From assembly GCF_007997285.1 (NCBI RefSeq), contig NZ_VORX01000006.1, forward strand, positions 62,001 through 126,000: DNA of 64,000 bases, read 5' to 3'. Both the position numbers and the translations under genes were made by a program. Origin of the DNA: Gelidibacter salicanalis. GTDB lineage: Bacteria; Bacteroidota; Bacteroidia; Flavobacteriales; Flavobacteriaceae. The notes beneath the pieces were generated by a model. The model searched no databases. It saw nothing but the letters and a program-made list of their open reading frames with translations, and was not told the origin of the DNA. The first letter of the stretch is position 1, and the number at the start of each line of letters is the position of its first letter. Below are positions 27,454 to 36,371 of this stretch, piece after piece.

Positions 27454-28731
27454 ATGAAAACATCCTTCTTTCTTTATTGTCTCCTACTGACCACGGTCAC
27501 ATTTGGACAAAACACCTATCTGCACTGCGGAAAATTGATTGACACCAAAGAGGGAAAGATGTTAACCAATAAAACCATTATTGTTTCCGGACAAAAGATT
27601 TTAGCTATAGAAGATGGCTATTCTTTACCCAAGACGGATCAGGATGTGGTGGTCGATTTGAAGTCTAAAACCGTCATGCCCGGACTGATTGATTTGCACG
27701 TTCATATTGAAGGTGAAACGAATCCGAGAGCGTATCTCGAAAAGTATACACTCAATGACGCTGACATCGCTTTTAACGCGCAGCATTTTGCAAAGGTTAC
27801 TTTGTTGTCTGGTTTTACTACCGTAAGAGATTTAGGCGGATCCGGCGTTAATGTAGCATTGCGAAATGCCGTTAATGCTGGCAAAGTGGACGGTCCGCGC
27901 ATTTTTACTGCGGAAAAATCTTTGGCAACTACAGGTGGACATGCTGATCCAACCAATGGGGCTAAAAAAGGACTTTTAGAGAGTCCAGGGCCGGAAGAAG
28001 GCGTGGTCAATGGTGTTGAAGATGCTAAGAAAGCCGTCCGCCAACGTTATAAAAATGGTGCCGATTGGATTAAAATCACCGCTACTGGGGGCGTATTAAG
28101 CGTCGCTAAAAGTGGTTTAAATCCACAATTTACCGTAGATGAAATTAAAGCCATTTGTGAAACCGCTAAAGATTATGGCATGGACGTCGCCGCACACGCC
28201 CATGGCGATGAAGGCATGCAACGCGCTATTTTAGGTGGCGTTAGAACCATTGAACACGGGACGATGATGAGTGAGGAAACCATGGCACTCATGAAAAAAC
28301 ACGACGTGTACTTGGTGCCGACCATTACCGCTGGAAAATCTGTTTCTGACAAGGCCAAAATTCCAAATTATTACCCTAAAGTTATTGTGGGAAAAGCCTT
28401 AGATATTGGTCCTAAAATTCAGGAAATGTTTGGAAGAGCTTATAAAAGTGGCGTCGGGATTGCTTTTGGTACAGATGCTGCAGTATTTGCTCACGGTGAC
28501 AATACCAAAGAATTTGGCTATATGGTGGAAGCCGGAATGCCTGCCATGAAAGCGATCCAAAGTGCAACACTAACCAATGCCATGCTGTTGAAAATGGAAG
28601 CTCAACTCGGACAATTACAAGCTGGGTATTTGGCAGATATTGTCGCCACCAATGATGACCCAACGGTAAACATTGACACGATGACTGAGGTGGTTTTTGT
28701 AATGAAAGACGGAAAAATTTACAAAAATTAG
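27454..28731 (+). CDS. exported amidohydrolase (imidazolonepropionase-like/prolidase-like)
   Basis: The 425-residue protein begins with a signal peptide (MKTSFFLYCLLLTTVTFGQ), so it acts in the periplasm. The metal-dependent amidohydrolase core shows the HxH motif in GLIDLHVHIEG, the metal-bridging Lys region DWIKITATGG, AAHAHGDEGM, RTIEHGTMM, and the final Asp in AFGTDAAVFAHGDN. The group includes Xaa-Pro dipeptidases and related imidopeptidases; the substrate is not certain. I chose ATG 27454 over an upstream frame-open codon inside galE because it restores the signal peptide. Confidence 0.9.
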   Translation: MKTSFFLYCLLLTTVTFGQNTYLHCGKLIDTKEGKMLTNKTIIVSGQKILAIEDGYSLPKTDQDVVVDLKSKTVMPGLIDLHVHIEGETNPRAYLEKYTLNDADIAFNAQHFAKVTLLSGFTTVRDLGGSGVNVALRNAVNAGKVDGPRIFTAEKSLATTGGHADPTNGAKKGLLESPGPEEGVVNGVEDAKKAVRQRYKNGADWIKITATGGVLSVAKSGLNPQFTVDEIKAICETAKDYGMDVAAHAHGDEGMQRAILGGVRTIEHGTMMSEETMALMKKHDVYLVPTITAGKSVSDKAKIPNYYPKVIVGKALDIGPKIQEMFGRAYKSGVGIAFGTDAAVFAHGDNTKEFGYMVEAGMPAMKAIQSATLTNAMLLKMEAQLGQLQAGYLADIVATNDDPTVNIDTMTEVVFVMKDGKIYKN

Positions 28732-29007
28732 TACTTTTAGCGTTTCGTATCCCCTAATAATAGGCCCTTTCAATTGCGTATCTGATAAGAAAACTATCTA
28801 ATCTTTGAAGGTGTCGTAATTAAGATGTTGATTGACATGGTTTTACATTCTAAAACTTGGATTTCCGCCCTTAAAGTCGTTTCTTTGTAGGTAATGAATC
28901 CTGATACGCCATAGTTGTGAGACCATCGTAGCGTTGGATGGTGTTGAAATAAACACTTCTAAATCGAATCAAATTCATATCACATTAATAAAAAACAGAA
29001 CGGACTT

Positions 29008-29199
29008 ATGAAACTGATTAGTATTAAAAGAGAAACAAAACCAGAAGGAAGATTTACACCAAAAATGGGAGCTTTAGTAACTAATGTAACTTACATTAAG
29101 AAGCAATTTTTAAGTATTCCTTACAAAACCTTGCACAAGTACAGAGAAACCTATTACGGTGAGGTAAAAGATTGTGAAGATTGCAATCTGGCACACTAA
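29008..29199 (+). CDS. small conserved-looking protein of unknown function
   Basis: A basic 63-residue protein with no signal peptide or membrane helix. It carries KMGALVTNVTYIKKQFL and ends with a CxxC pair in KDCEDCNLAH, which could bind metal. The clear ATG, codon use like the neighbours, and a terminator 21 bases after the stop argue for a real gene. I do not recognise the family. It is preceded by 276 bases without other genes and faces lspA convergently. Confidence 0.65.
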   Translation: MKLISIKRETKPEGRFTPKMGALVTNVTYIKKQFLSIPYKTLHKYRETYYGEVKDCEDCNLAH

Positions 29200-29220
29200 T
29201 AATTATAAATAAAATAAGGG

Positions 29221-29247
29221 AAGCCTCAGAATATGAGGCTTTTTTTA
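29221..29247. terminator. shared terminator between the 63-aa gene and lspA
   Basis: AAGCCTCA, five-base loop, TGAGGCTT, then T-run. The hairpin could also stop minus-strand transcripts from lspA, though its A-run side is weaker. Confidence 0.8.
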
Positions 29248-29745
29248 TGCGTTAGCTTTTTCTAATTTTCTCTGTTGAAAGCTGGCTATAACGAGTAGAA
29301 TCATTCCGAAACTTACAGACATGTCTGCCAAGTTAAAGATGCCGGTTCTAAAGACACCTCCCAAATCGATATGAAAAAAGTCAGTTACGGAGCCATACAT
29401 AAATCTGTCAAACACATTAGCAATTCCGCCACCCACGATGCAACAAAAAGCAATGAGGCTCAATCGGTCTAAACTTTTATTAGTCAGGATATAGTATATC
29501 ACACCTCCCAAGACGATTACGGGTAGAATCAGCAGTAAGGCCCATTTTAACAGCGGACTTAAATCACTTCCCATCCCCAAAAAGGCCCCTTCATTTTCCA
29601 CCTTAGTCAAGATAAATGCTTCACCGATAAGTTCAATGACTTCATATTGTGCAATTTTTGCTCGGACGATAAACTTTGAAATTTGATCGATGGCAATATT
29701 TGCCACAATCAATAAGATGATACTGGCAGTTCTGGATAATTTCAT
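29245..29745 (-). CDS. lspA: lipoprotein signal peptidase (signal peptidase II)
   Basis: LspA cleaves signal peptides of diacylated prolipoproteins in the inner membrane. The 166-residue protein has four membrane helices. The catalytic aspartates are Asp113 in NVFDRF and Asp141 in FNLADMS; the N-terminal AIDQISKF and the VENEGAFLG loop are family hallmarks. It starts 3 bases after the fabD stop, so fabD-lspA is an operon. The small lipoproteins in this window would be its substrates. Confidence 0.96.
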   Translation of the reverse strand: MKLSRTASIILLIVANIAIDQISKFIVRAKIAQYEVIELIGEAFILTKVENEGAFLGMGSDLSPLLKWALLLILPVIVLGGVIYYILTNKSLDRLSLIAFCCIVGGGIANVFDRFMYGSVTDFFHIDLGGVFRTGIFNLADMSVSFGMILLVIASFQQRKLEKANA

Positions 29746-29748
29746 TAG

Positions 29749-30642
29749 TTATAAGTTAGGGGTAAATGTTGCGGCGGTTGTCTGCGCTTCTCTATTGATT
29801 TTTTTTACCAATCCTTGAAGCACATTTCCAGGACCAACCTCTGTAAATAAAGTAGCACCATCAGCAATCATTTGCTGCACAGATTGCGTCCAACGTACCG
29901 GAGCGGTCAATTGCAGAATTAAATTCCGTTTGATATCATTTTCGTTGCTCACCGCAAAGGCGGTTACATTTTGATAAATTGGACAACTTGGCGCTTTAAA
30001 CGGGGTGTTTTCAATTGCAGCGGCCAATTCCTCACGAGCGGGTTCCATGAGAGGTGAATGAAACGCACCACCAACAGGTAAAACCAACGCTCGTTTAGCA
30101 CCTGCAGTCTTCATTGCTTCACAAGCGCTATTGATCGCATCCACTTCGCCAGAAATCACCAATTGCCCAGGACAGTTGTAATTTGCGGGTACAACTACCC
30201 CGTCTATCGTTTTACAAACCTGTTCTACCATAGCGTCTTCCAGACCTAATACGGCAGCCATAGTACTCGGTTGCAATTCGCAGGCTTTTTGCATGGCTAA
30301 GGCACGTTTAAATACCAGTTTTAAGCCGTCTTCAAATGATAAAGCTCCATTAGCTACCAAAGCTGAAAATTCGCCTAAAGAATGCCCTGCTACCATATCT
30401 GGTCTGAAGTTATGGCCTAAAGTCTTGGCTAAAATAACCGAATGTAAAAAAATGGCAGGTTGCGTGACTTTGGTTTGCTTTAAATCCTCAGCAGAACCTT
30501 TAAACATCACGTCCGTGATGCAGAAACCCAAAATATCGTTGGCTTCTTCAAAAAGTTTTTGGGCTATGGTCGATTTTTCATAAAGGTCCAATCCCATCCC
30601 TGTAAATTGGGCACCTTGACCTGGAAATATATATGCGTTCAT
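29749..30642 (-). CDS. fabD: malonyl-CoA:ACP transacylase
   Basis: FabD moves malonyl groups from CoA to acyl carrier protein for fatty acid synthesis. The 297-residue enzyme has FPGQGAQFTGMG at 6-17, nucleophile Ser88 in GHSLGEFSA, Arg113 in FKRALAMQ, and the catalytic His in VGGAFHSPLM. It has a recognisable -7 element upstream and leads the fabD-lspA pair. Confidence 0.96.
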   Translation of the reverse strand: MNAYIFPGQGAQFTGMGLDLYEKSTIAQKLFEEANDILGFCITDVMFKGSAEDLKQTKVTQPAIFLHSVILAKTLGHNFRPDMVAGHSLGEFSALVANGALSFEDGLKLVFKRALAMQKACELQPSTMAAVLGLEDAMVEQVCKTIDGVVVPANYNCPGQLVISGEVDAINSACEAMKTAGAKRALVLPVGGAFHSPLMEPAREELAAAIENTPFKAPSCPIYQNVTAFAVSNENDIKRNLILQLTAPVRWTQSVQQMIADGATLFTEVGPGNVLQGLVKKINREAQTTAATFTPNL

Positions 30643-30662
30643 TGTGTATTCAATTTAGGTTG

Positions 30663-30670
30663 CAAAAATA
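30663..30670 (-). promoter_or_regulatory. -7 element of the fabD-lspA promoter
   Basis: TATTTTTG on the minus strand matches TAnnTTTG and lies 20 bases before the fabD ATG. The -33 region is AT-rich but lacks a clear TTTG. Confidence 0.45.
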
Positions 30671-30755
30671 GGAATATTTTTTTAAGGTGGATAAAGGAAC
30701 ATGCGCATACACTTGATCAAACATTATATCTCGATTTTAAAAGGTAACTAACGGA

Positions 30756-32312
30756 TTACAACCCGATAATAGCAGCTTCTGCACAGCGCTCGCCATCCAT
30801 TGCGGCTGAAACAATACCACCAGCATAACCTCCACCTTCCCCACAGGGGTATAAGTTGGAAATTTGAGGATGTTCTAAACGTTCATTTCTGGGAATGCTA
30901 ATTGGAGATGAGGTGCGAGATTCTACACCAATAATATTTGCCTCTTCAGTATAAAATCCTTTCATTTTTTCGCCAAAGGCCTTAAATCCGTTACGTAGGC
31001 GTCCTCCAATTAATTTTGGAAGTAAGGAATGTAAGGGCGCCGATTTTAATCCGGGCTGATAGGAGGTAGGGTTAAGGTCTGCTGACAATGTGCCATTTAC
31101 GAAGTCTGTTAGGCGTTGCGCGGGGGCGACTTGACTTCTGCCGCCTGCGGTAAAGGCCAAACGCTCAAGATCTTCTTGATATTTTAACGCTTTCAGCACA
31201 CCAAAATGCTCGTATTTGTATAAATCTTTATCGGCATTGATTTCCACCACAATTCCGGAATTGGCAAATTGATTATTGCGCTTTGAGGGCGACATGCCGT
31301 TGACCACAACTTCACCATTGGCAGTTGCAGCGGGCACAATAAAGCCCCCTGGGCACATACAGAAAGAATACACGCCGCGTTCATTTACTTGTTCCACCAG
31401 GCTATAAGCCGCAGCGGGAAGTAAAGCGTCGCGCTCACTGCTACAGCTGTATTGAATGGAGTCAATAATATGTTGCGGATGCTCTACCCGCACACCCATG
31501 GCAAAGGATTTTGCTTCGAGAGCAATATTTTTATCGTGTAGTAAATAGTAAATATCACGTGCGGAATGCCCCGTGGCTAAAATAACCCGTTCCACATCCA
31601 TAGTTTGGCCATTTTGAAGGACCAAGGCTTTGATTTCCTCTTTTGAAATGATGAAGTCTGTAACTCGCGTTTCAAAATGTATTTCGCCCCCATTATTGAT
31701 AATAGTTTCCCGGACATTCTGTACCACCTTTGGCAATTTGTTCGTGCCAATATGGGGGTGGGCATCCACTAAGATTTGATCTGTTGCCCCGTGATATACC
31801 AGATTTTCAAACACACGACGCACATCGCCACGTTTTAAACTTCTGGTATATAATTTTCCGTCGCTATAGGTTCCTGCGCCGCCTTCTCCAAAACAATAGT
31901 TCGAATCTTCATTGACAAAATGATCTTGATTTATGGCTTTTAAATCGCGACGTCTATCCTGAACATTTTTGCCCCGCTCCAAAACAATCGGCTTAAAACC
32001 CAATTCAATACAGCGTAGTGCAGCATACATCCCTGCGGGCCCAAACCCGATAATATGAATTGGTTTGTCGTTGGAGACATCCTTATAGTCAAAGTGATAT
32101 TCAGAGGATTCCGGCATCGGTTCATTGATAAACACCGTTACTTTATAATTGAAGACAATTAATTTTTTACGTGCATCAATAGATTTGCGCAACACTTTAA
32201 TTCCGGAGATGTCACCCGAAGAGATTCCAAGAAATTGCGCCGATTTTTTTGTGAGAATATCCGGTTGCTTTTCTTCTGGAAGTGTTACCCGAAGCTGAAT
32301 GTCTTTTATCAT
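30756..32312 (-). CDS. FAD-dependent oxidoreductase (COG2509-like)
   Basis: The 518-residue flavoprotein has an N-terminal region of about 90 residues before the FAD-binding core: dinucleotide motif GFGPAGMYAALRCIELG, ERG segment VLERGKNVQDRRRDL, FGEGGAGTYSDGKLYTR, ATGHSARD and the C-terminal GEGGGYAGGIVSAAMDGERCAEA. This layout matches the COG2509 'FAD-dependent dehydrogenase' group, whose reaction is not established. It stands alone with its own transcription direction toward fabD; the 113-base gap carries the fabD promoter. Confidence 0.88.
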   Translation of the reverse strand: MIKDIQLRVTLPEEKQPDILTKKSAQFLGISSGDISGIKVLRKSIDARKKLIVFNYKVTVFINEPMPESSEYHFDYKDVSNDKPIHIIGFGPAGMYAALRCIELGFKPIVLERGKNVQDRRRDLKAINQDHFVNEDSNYCFGEGGAGTYSDGKLYTRSLKRGDVRRVFENLVYHGATDQILVDAHPHIGTNKLPKVVQNVRETIINNGGEIHFETRVTDFIISKEEIKALVLQNGQTMDVERVILATGHSARDIYYLLHDKNIALEAKSFAMGVRVEHPQHIIDSIQYSCSSERDALLPAAAYSLVEQVNERGVYSFCMCPGGFIVPAATANGEVVVNGMSPSKRNNQFANSGIVVEINADKDLYKYEHFGVLKALKYQEDLERLAFTAGGRSQVAPAQRLTDFVNGTLSADLNPTSYQPGLKSAPLHSLLPKLIGGRLRNGFKAFGEKMKGFYTEEANIIGVESRTSSPISIPRNERLEHPQISNLYPCGEGGGYAGGIVSAAMDGERCAEAAIIGL

Positions 32313-32436
32313 GATGCAATATTACTTAAAAACGGCTAAGAATAAACTTCAGTACATGTAATTATTTGTGGTTTGTAGGTTGCACGGGACATTAAATTCC
32401 TCAATTAATTTTTTCCTAACCAATTGATGTGGTTGC

Positions 32437-33711
32437 TTAATTAGGACTATTTTCCATTTGCGATGAAATAAACGGAATTCTTGGCGCTAAGAAATACCCG
32501 GTCAGACTGGCGAACAGGATGGGGATAAAATAGGTAAAACCGGTGAGGGTGGCCAACAAGATAGTAGTGCTCATGGGCGTCCTGGTGACACAGGCATTTA
32601 TTGCGGCCATACAACTGACAATAGTTAATGACAGACTAATGAATGGAAGAAACTGATGAATGATTAAACCTAAAGTCGCACCACAAAAAAATAAGGGAAT
32701 GATGAAACCACCGCGCCAACCGGAGGTTACGGTAATCGCAATGGCAATAATCTTAAACACCAGAATGGCAATTAGCAACTGTATGGAAAAGTCGCCAACG
32801 AGCAACTTACTGATTTCGTGGTGACCGAAATAGCGGGTGATGGGTAGGTAGAATACGATGATGCCCAACATGATTCCGCCAAGTGTCGTCTTGATGTAAA
32901 TTGGAGTCTTTAATTTCCCGAAAGCCGATTTAAAAAATTTTGTACAAAAAATAAAGAGCCAACCTACGACAGTTGCCGCAATGCCGAAAAGGACTGCATA
33001 TCCAAAATCGAATTTGTCCTGCATTTCATAAGACGGTAAATCCCAAATTGGACCAATGCCGAGATGTACGATAATAGCAAAAATGATATAGCTAAAGGAA
33101 CTGGCGACAAAGGCGGGTATAATGGCTTTATAATATTCCACCGCATGTTTGTGATGTAAAATCTCCAATGAAAATAAACTTCCACCCAGTGGCGCTCCAA
33201 AAAGCGCTGTAAACCCTGAGGCCATTCCGGCAATGCTCATCGAACGAAGTTCCTCACCTTTGAGTCGGAATAGTTTGCCTAGCCAAGTTCCAGTAGATCC
33301 CGTAACCTGAACTAATGGCGCTTCTGGCCCAAGGCTTCCTCCTGAGGCAATACAAAGGAGGGAGGACATCACCATAGACGGGTTGTTTTTAGGGTCGAGT
33401 TTGCCTTTATTAAACCGAATGTTATTAACAATCAGATGGATTTCGCCAGGATCGCCAATAAAATGGATGATCAATCCCGCCAATAAACCACAAATGGCCA
33501 TTGTAGGGATGACGAGCCAGCCTTCAAAAAAAGCGAGCTGATGGGTTAATAATTCTAGAACAATCCAATACACACTGGCAATGATGCCGCCAAAAAGTCC
33601 TAATACAGCCCAAAGAATAAATTTCCTACTAAATACAAAAGGATTAAATTGGATGGGTTGGTCTAAGATGTTAAGATAGGTAACTAACTGTCGTCTTCTT
33701 TTGAGTTTCAC
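32437..33711 (-). CDS. ClC-family chloride channel/transporter with atypical gate motif
   Basis: The 424-residue protein has about ten hydrophobic helices and the ClC hallmark GWRGGFIIPLFFCGATLG. The selectivity/gating loop reads SGGSLGPEAPLVQV, where most ClC proteins have GxEGP; a Glu is present but displaced. A similar GPEAP form occurs in some prokaryotic subgroups. The start is GTG at 33711; an in-frame TAA lies three codons upstream and no ATG is near. It begins 10 bases after the dfr stop, so it is co-transcribed with the 2TM-DHFR gene. Confidence 0.88.
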   Translation of the reverse strand: MKLKRRRQLVTYLNILDQPIQFNPFVFSRKFILWAVLGLFGGIIASVYWIVLELLTHQLAFFEGWLVIPTMAICGLLAGLIIHFIGDPGEIHLIVNNIRFNKGKLDPKNNPSMVMSSLLCIASGGSLGPEAPLVQVTGSTGTWLGKLFRLKGEELRSMSIAGMASGFTALFGAPLGGSLFSLEILHHKHAVEYYKAIIPAFVASSFSYIIFAIIVHLGIGPIWDLPSYEMQDKFDFGYAVLFGIAATVVGWLFIFCTKFFKSAFGKLKTPIYIKTTLGGIMLGIIVFYLPITRYFGHHEISKLLVGDFSIQLLIAILVFKIIAIAITVTSGWRGGFIIPLFFCGATLGLIIHQFLPFISLSLTIVSCMAAINACVTRTPMSTTILLATLTGFTYFIPILFASLTGYFLAPRIPFISSQMENSPN

Positions 33712-33721
33712 TGGTTAAGGT

Positions 33722-34624
33722 TTATCTCCTGTGGTAGGTAATGAATGAAAAAGCATAAGGATGTTGCGCATCTTTTTGGTGTAGTTTGCTTTGCGTTTCG
33801 ATCCATTCTGAAGGATCAATTTTTGGAAAAAATGCATCGCCCTCAAAAGTGTCATGCACTCTGGTCAATTCAATTTTATCCGCATAAGGCAAGGCTTGTC
33901 GGTAAATTTCGCCCCCACCAATAATAAAAGGTTGGGAATCGTTTTTAGCAGCATCTAAAGCATCAGCAAGAGAGTGCACTACAATAACGCCCGTAGGCAC
34001 TGAATACTGCTGTTGTCTGGTGATGATAATATGGGTTCTATTGGGAAGTGGCTTAGAAAAACTTTCAAATGTTTTTCTACCCATAATAATGCAATGATCA
34101 GAGGTGAGCGACTTAAAACGTTTGAGGTCATCGCTAAGGTGCCAAATTAAATCATTATCCTTACCGATAACATTATTTTCTCCTGCAGCGGCAATCAGGG
34201 TCAGATTTTTATGAATTCTCGTTTTTTTTTCAGAAATAACAGGCGTAGCCACCGGTTGTGTATGTTCTACCTGAGTTTTAAGGGTTTCAATTCGCGATTT
34301 TTGTTGGGCCACCAATTTGCTTAATTGTGCCTCTTCCCACTCCTTACCCATAAATTTATGGGTCACAAATACATTGAACAGATGGAAGACAAATAAAAAT
34401 AACCACGCTAAAATGGCAAACACAAACCAATCTAAACCAAAGATTTTTGTGAATTCACCCACCCCTAAAACGGTGTTTAAAATGATTAAGAAAATAGCGC
34501 CAATTAGAAAAATGACAAAGTGAAAATATAATCGCTTCTTTTGCTTTATGCGGCGTTGGGCATTTTCTATCAGCTGTAACTGCTCTTTATCAATTTGGGT
34601 GACTGGTTTCTTCTTTCCAAACAT
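33722..34624 (-). CDS. folA: fusion: N-terminal 2TM domain + dihydrofolate reductase
   Basis: The 300-residue protein joins two parts in one open frame. Residues 1-130 carry basic segments and two membrane helices (about 33-53 and 64-86) followed by a charged helix (98-120), like the '2TM domain' of Bacteroidota. Residues 140-300 are dihydrofolate reductase: LTLIAAAGENNVIG at 141-154, Trp161 and Asp166 (equivalent to E. coli Trp22 and Asp27), GRKTFES (182-188), IIGGGEIY (234-241). It reduces dihydrofolate to tetrahydrofolate, here predicted at the inner membrane. ThyA, which makes dihydrofolate, is encoded nearby. Confidence 0.93.
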   Translation of the reverse strand: MFGKKKPVTQIDKEQLQLIENAQRRIKQKKRLYFHFVIFLIGAIFLIILNTVLGVGEFTKIFGLDWFVFAILAWLFLFVFHLFNVFVTHKFMGKEWEEAQLSKLVAQQKSRIETLKTQVEHTQPVATPVISEKKTRIHKNLTLIAAAGENNVIGKDNDLIWHLSDDLKRFKSLTSDHCIIMGRKTFESFSKPLPNRTHIIITRQQQYSVPTGVIVVHSLADALDAAKNDSQPFIIGGGEIYRQALPYADKIELTRVHDTFEGDAFFPKIDPSEWIETQSKLHQKDAQHPYAFSFITYHRR

Positions 34625-34886
34625 GGTGTTAAAATTTTATGTAAAGTTAGTTTTTTTTGATGACATCTTAAATTTGGATTTTAAAACATTGAACGCAGGC
34701 TGAGGTTGCCTACATATTTGATTGAACCTGTTATAAATCAGCACAAAAGGGTAAGGGTGCTTGTGCTTTATGTAATATTATAGGTATATCATTCTCAAGT
34801 TTAAAAAATTTAGAATCCATAAGTGACAAATTCGTAATTCTTTGATTAGTGGCATATTAATTCCGATAAGCCATTGATTTGTTTTA

Positions 34887-34894
34887 TACATTTG
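34887..34894 (+). promoter_or_regulatory. -7 element of the CBM48-like gene
   Basis: TACATTTG matches TAnnTTTG and lies 24 bases before the ATG at 34919. No clear TTTG occurs at the expected distance upstream. Confidence 0.4.
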
Positions 34895-34918
34895 CTACAA
34901 AATTAATTAATTTCAATT

Positions 34919-35215
34919 ATGGCGATTACAAAACAATACTTAAAAAGTAAACCTATTTGCAAAGTTACCTTCTCAGTGCCTGCTGAAGAAGCAACCAAAG
35001 TGACTGTATTGGGAACTTTCAATGACTGGAATGCAGAGCAAGCGGTAACGCTTAAGAAATTAAAAAACGGAACATTTAGAGGAGCTGTAAATTTAGAAAA
35101 AGATTACTCTTACGAGTTTAGATACTTGGTTGATGATACCTTTGTGAACGATGAACATGCCGATGCCTATACAACAAACGAATATGGGGGTGAAAATGCA
35201 GTTTTACATCTGTAA
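34919..35215 (+). CDS. single-domain CBM48 / isoamylase early-set-like protein
   Basis: The 98-residue cytosolic protein is one immunoglobulin-like carbohydrate-binding module. CKVTFSVPAEEATKVTVLGTFNDWN near the N-terminus (residues 15-39) and YSYEFRYLVDDTFVNDEHADAYTTNEYG (about 62-89) match the glycogen-binding CBM48 family found in AMP-kinase beta subunits and debranching enzymes. It has no catalytic partner domain. Role unknown, perhaps glycan sensing or binding. It ends in a hairpin shared with the convergent thyA. Confidence 0.88.
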   Translation: MAITKQYLKSKPICKVTFSVPAEEATKVTVLGTFNDWNAEQAVTLKKLKNGTFRGAVNLEKDYSYEFRYLVDDTFVNDEHADAYTTNEYGGENAVLHL

Positions 35216-35244
35216 TTCGCAATACCAAATCTTTTAACATTAAA

Positions 35245-35275
35245 AAGCGTTCTCCGGTGGAAAACGCTTATTTTT
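35245..35275. terminator. shared terminator between CBM48-like gene and thyA
   Basis: AAGCGTT and AACGCTT with an inner TCC/GGA form an imperfect hairpin, followed by T-rich DNA on plus and preceded by AAAA (T-run on minus). Confidence 0.65.
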
Positions 35276-35293
35276 ATGTTGATAGGGGTGTTT

Positions 35294-36118
35294 TTAAACC
35301 GCCACGACCCCTTTAATGTGCGGATGTGGGTTATAATCTTCTAAAGTGAAGTCTTCAAACTCAAAATCGAAAATATCGGTGATCTCAGGATTTAAAATCA
35401 TTTTCGGGAGTGGTCTTAAGTCACGAGAAAGTTGAAGTTCCAATTGTTCCATATGGTTATTATAAATATGGGCATCACCAAACGTATGAATAAATTCTCC
35501 AGGTTGATAGCCACATACCTGAGCCATCATCATGGTGAAGAGCGCATAAGACCCGATATTAAAAGGAACGCCTAAAAAGATGTCAGCGCTACGTTGGTAT
35601 AACTGACAGGATAATTTACCATCAGCTACATAAAATTGAAAAAAGGCGTGACAAGGTGGAAGTGCCGCTTTCCCGTTAGCCACATTTTCCGAAAAAGATT
35701 TGGAAGTGTCTGGCAAGACCGATGGGTTCCAAGCCGATACCAACATGCGTCTACTATTTGGGTTGGTTTTTAGAGTCTCTACAATATCCTTAATCTGATC
35801 AATTTCATCAGTATTCCAATTGCGCCATTGGTGGCCGTAAACAGGGCCTAAATCGCCGTTTTCATCCGCCCACTCGTTCCAAATTCTTACACCGTTTTCC
35901 GTAAGATAATTGATATTTGTATCGCCTTTCAAAAACCAAAGCAATTCGTAAATCATCGATTTTAAATGGACTTTTTTGGTGGTCACCATCGGAAAACCTT
36001 CGCTTAAATCGAAGCGCATTTGGTATCCAAATACACTTTTGGTTCCAGTTCCGGTACGGTCTCCTTTTTGAGTTCCGTGTTCTAATACGTGTTTGACGAG
36101 CTCGTGATATTGTTTCAT
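35294..36118 (-). CDS. thyA: thymidylate synthase
   Basis: ThyA methylates dUMP to dTMP with methylene-tetrahydrofolate, releasing dihydrofolate for DHFR. The 274-residue protein has [13 protein letters not shown] at 19-31, [11 protein letters not shown], the catalytic Cys in [12 protein letters not shown], and [17 protein letters not shown]. Length is slightly above the E. coli enzyme. A -7 element lies upstream. It is 0.7 kb from the 2TM-DHFR gene on the same strand, with the CBM48-like gene inserted between on the other strand. Confidence 0.97.
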   Translation of the reverse strand: MKQYHELVKHVLEHGTQKGDRTGTGTKSVFGYQMRFDLSEGFPMVTTKKVHLKSMIYELLWFLKGDTNINYLTENGVRIWNEWADENGDLGPVYGHQWRNWNTDEIDQIKDIVETLKTNPNSRRMLVSAWNPSVLPDTSKSFSENVANGKAALPPCHAFFQFYVADGKLSCQLYQRSADIFLGVPFNIGSYALFTMMMAQVCGYQPGEFIHTFGDAHIYNNHMEQLELQLSRDLRPLPKMILNPEITDIFDFEFEDFTLEDYNPHPHIKGVVAV

Positions 36119-36175
36119 GGCAACTTCCCACGCAAGTGGTATCTCATTAAATTAAACGTTCATTTTCCTTAGATG

Positions 36176-36183
36176 CAAAATTA
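36176..36183 (-). promoter_or_regulatory. -7 element of thyA
   Basis: TAATTTTG on the minus strand matches TAnnTTTG, 57 bases before the thyA ATG. The -33 region (TTCGG) is poor. Confidence 0.45.
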
Positions 36184-36290
36184 AAGAAAGTTGAGAACTT
36201 CCCGAAGGTATATGTGTGTAAAAGTAAATTGTAGCGAAGTTCACTGTATTAAAGGGTAGGACATTACTATCAAATGCACTTTGTGGTAAT

Positions 36291-36321
36291 TCACTACTCA
36301 CTTCTCACTTCTACTCACTTC
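36291..36321 (+). repeat. degenerate CTCACTT repeat
   Basis: TCACTACTCACTTCTCACTTC continues to CTACTCACTTC: overlapping copies of CTCACTT with 5- to 10-base steps, between thyA and the nucleoside transporter. Same style as the arrays at 6010 and 19560. Confidence 0.65.
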
Positions 36322-36371
36322 AAAACCCTACAGAAGTTTCTCCCTAACAAAGCCGAATGACAGCAATTATT

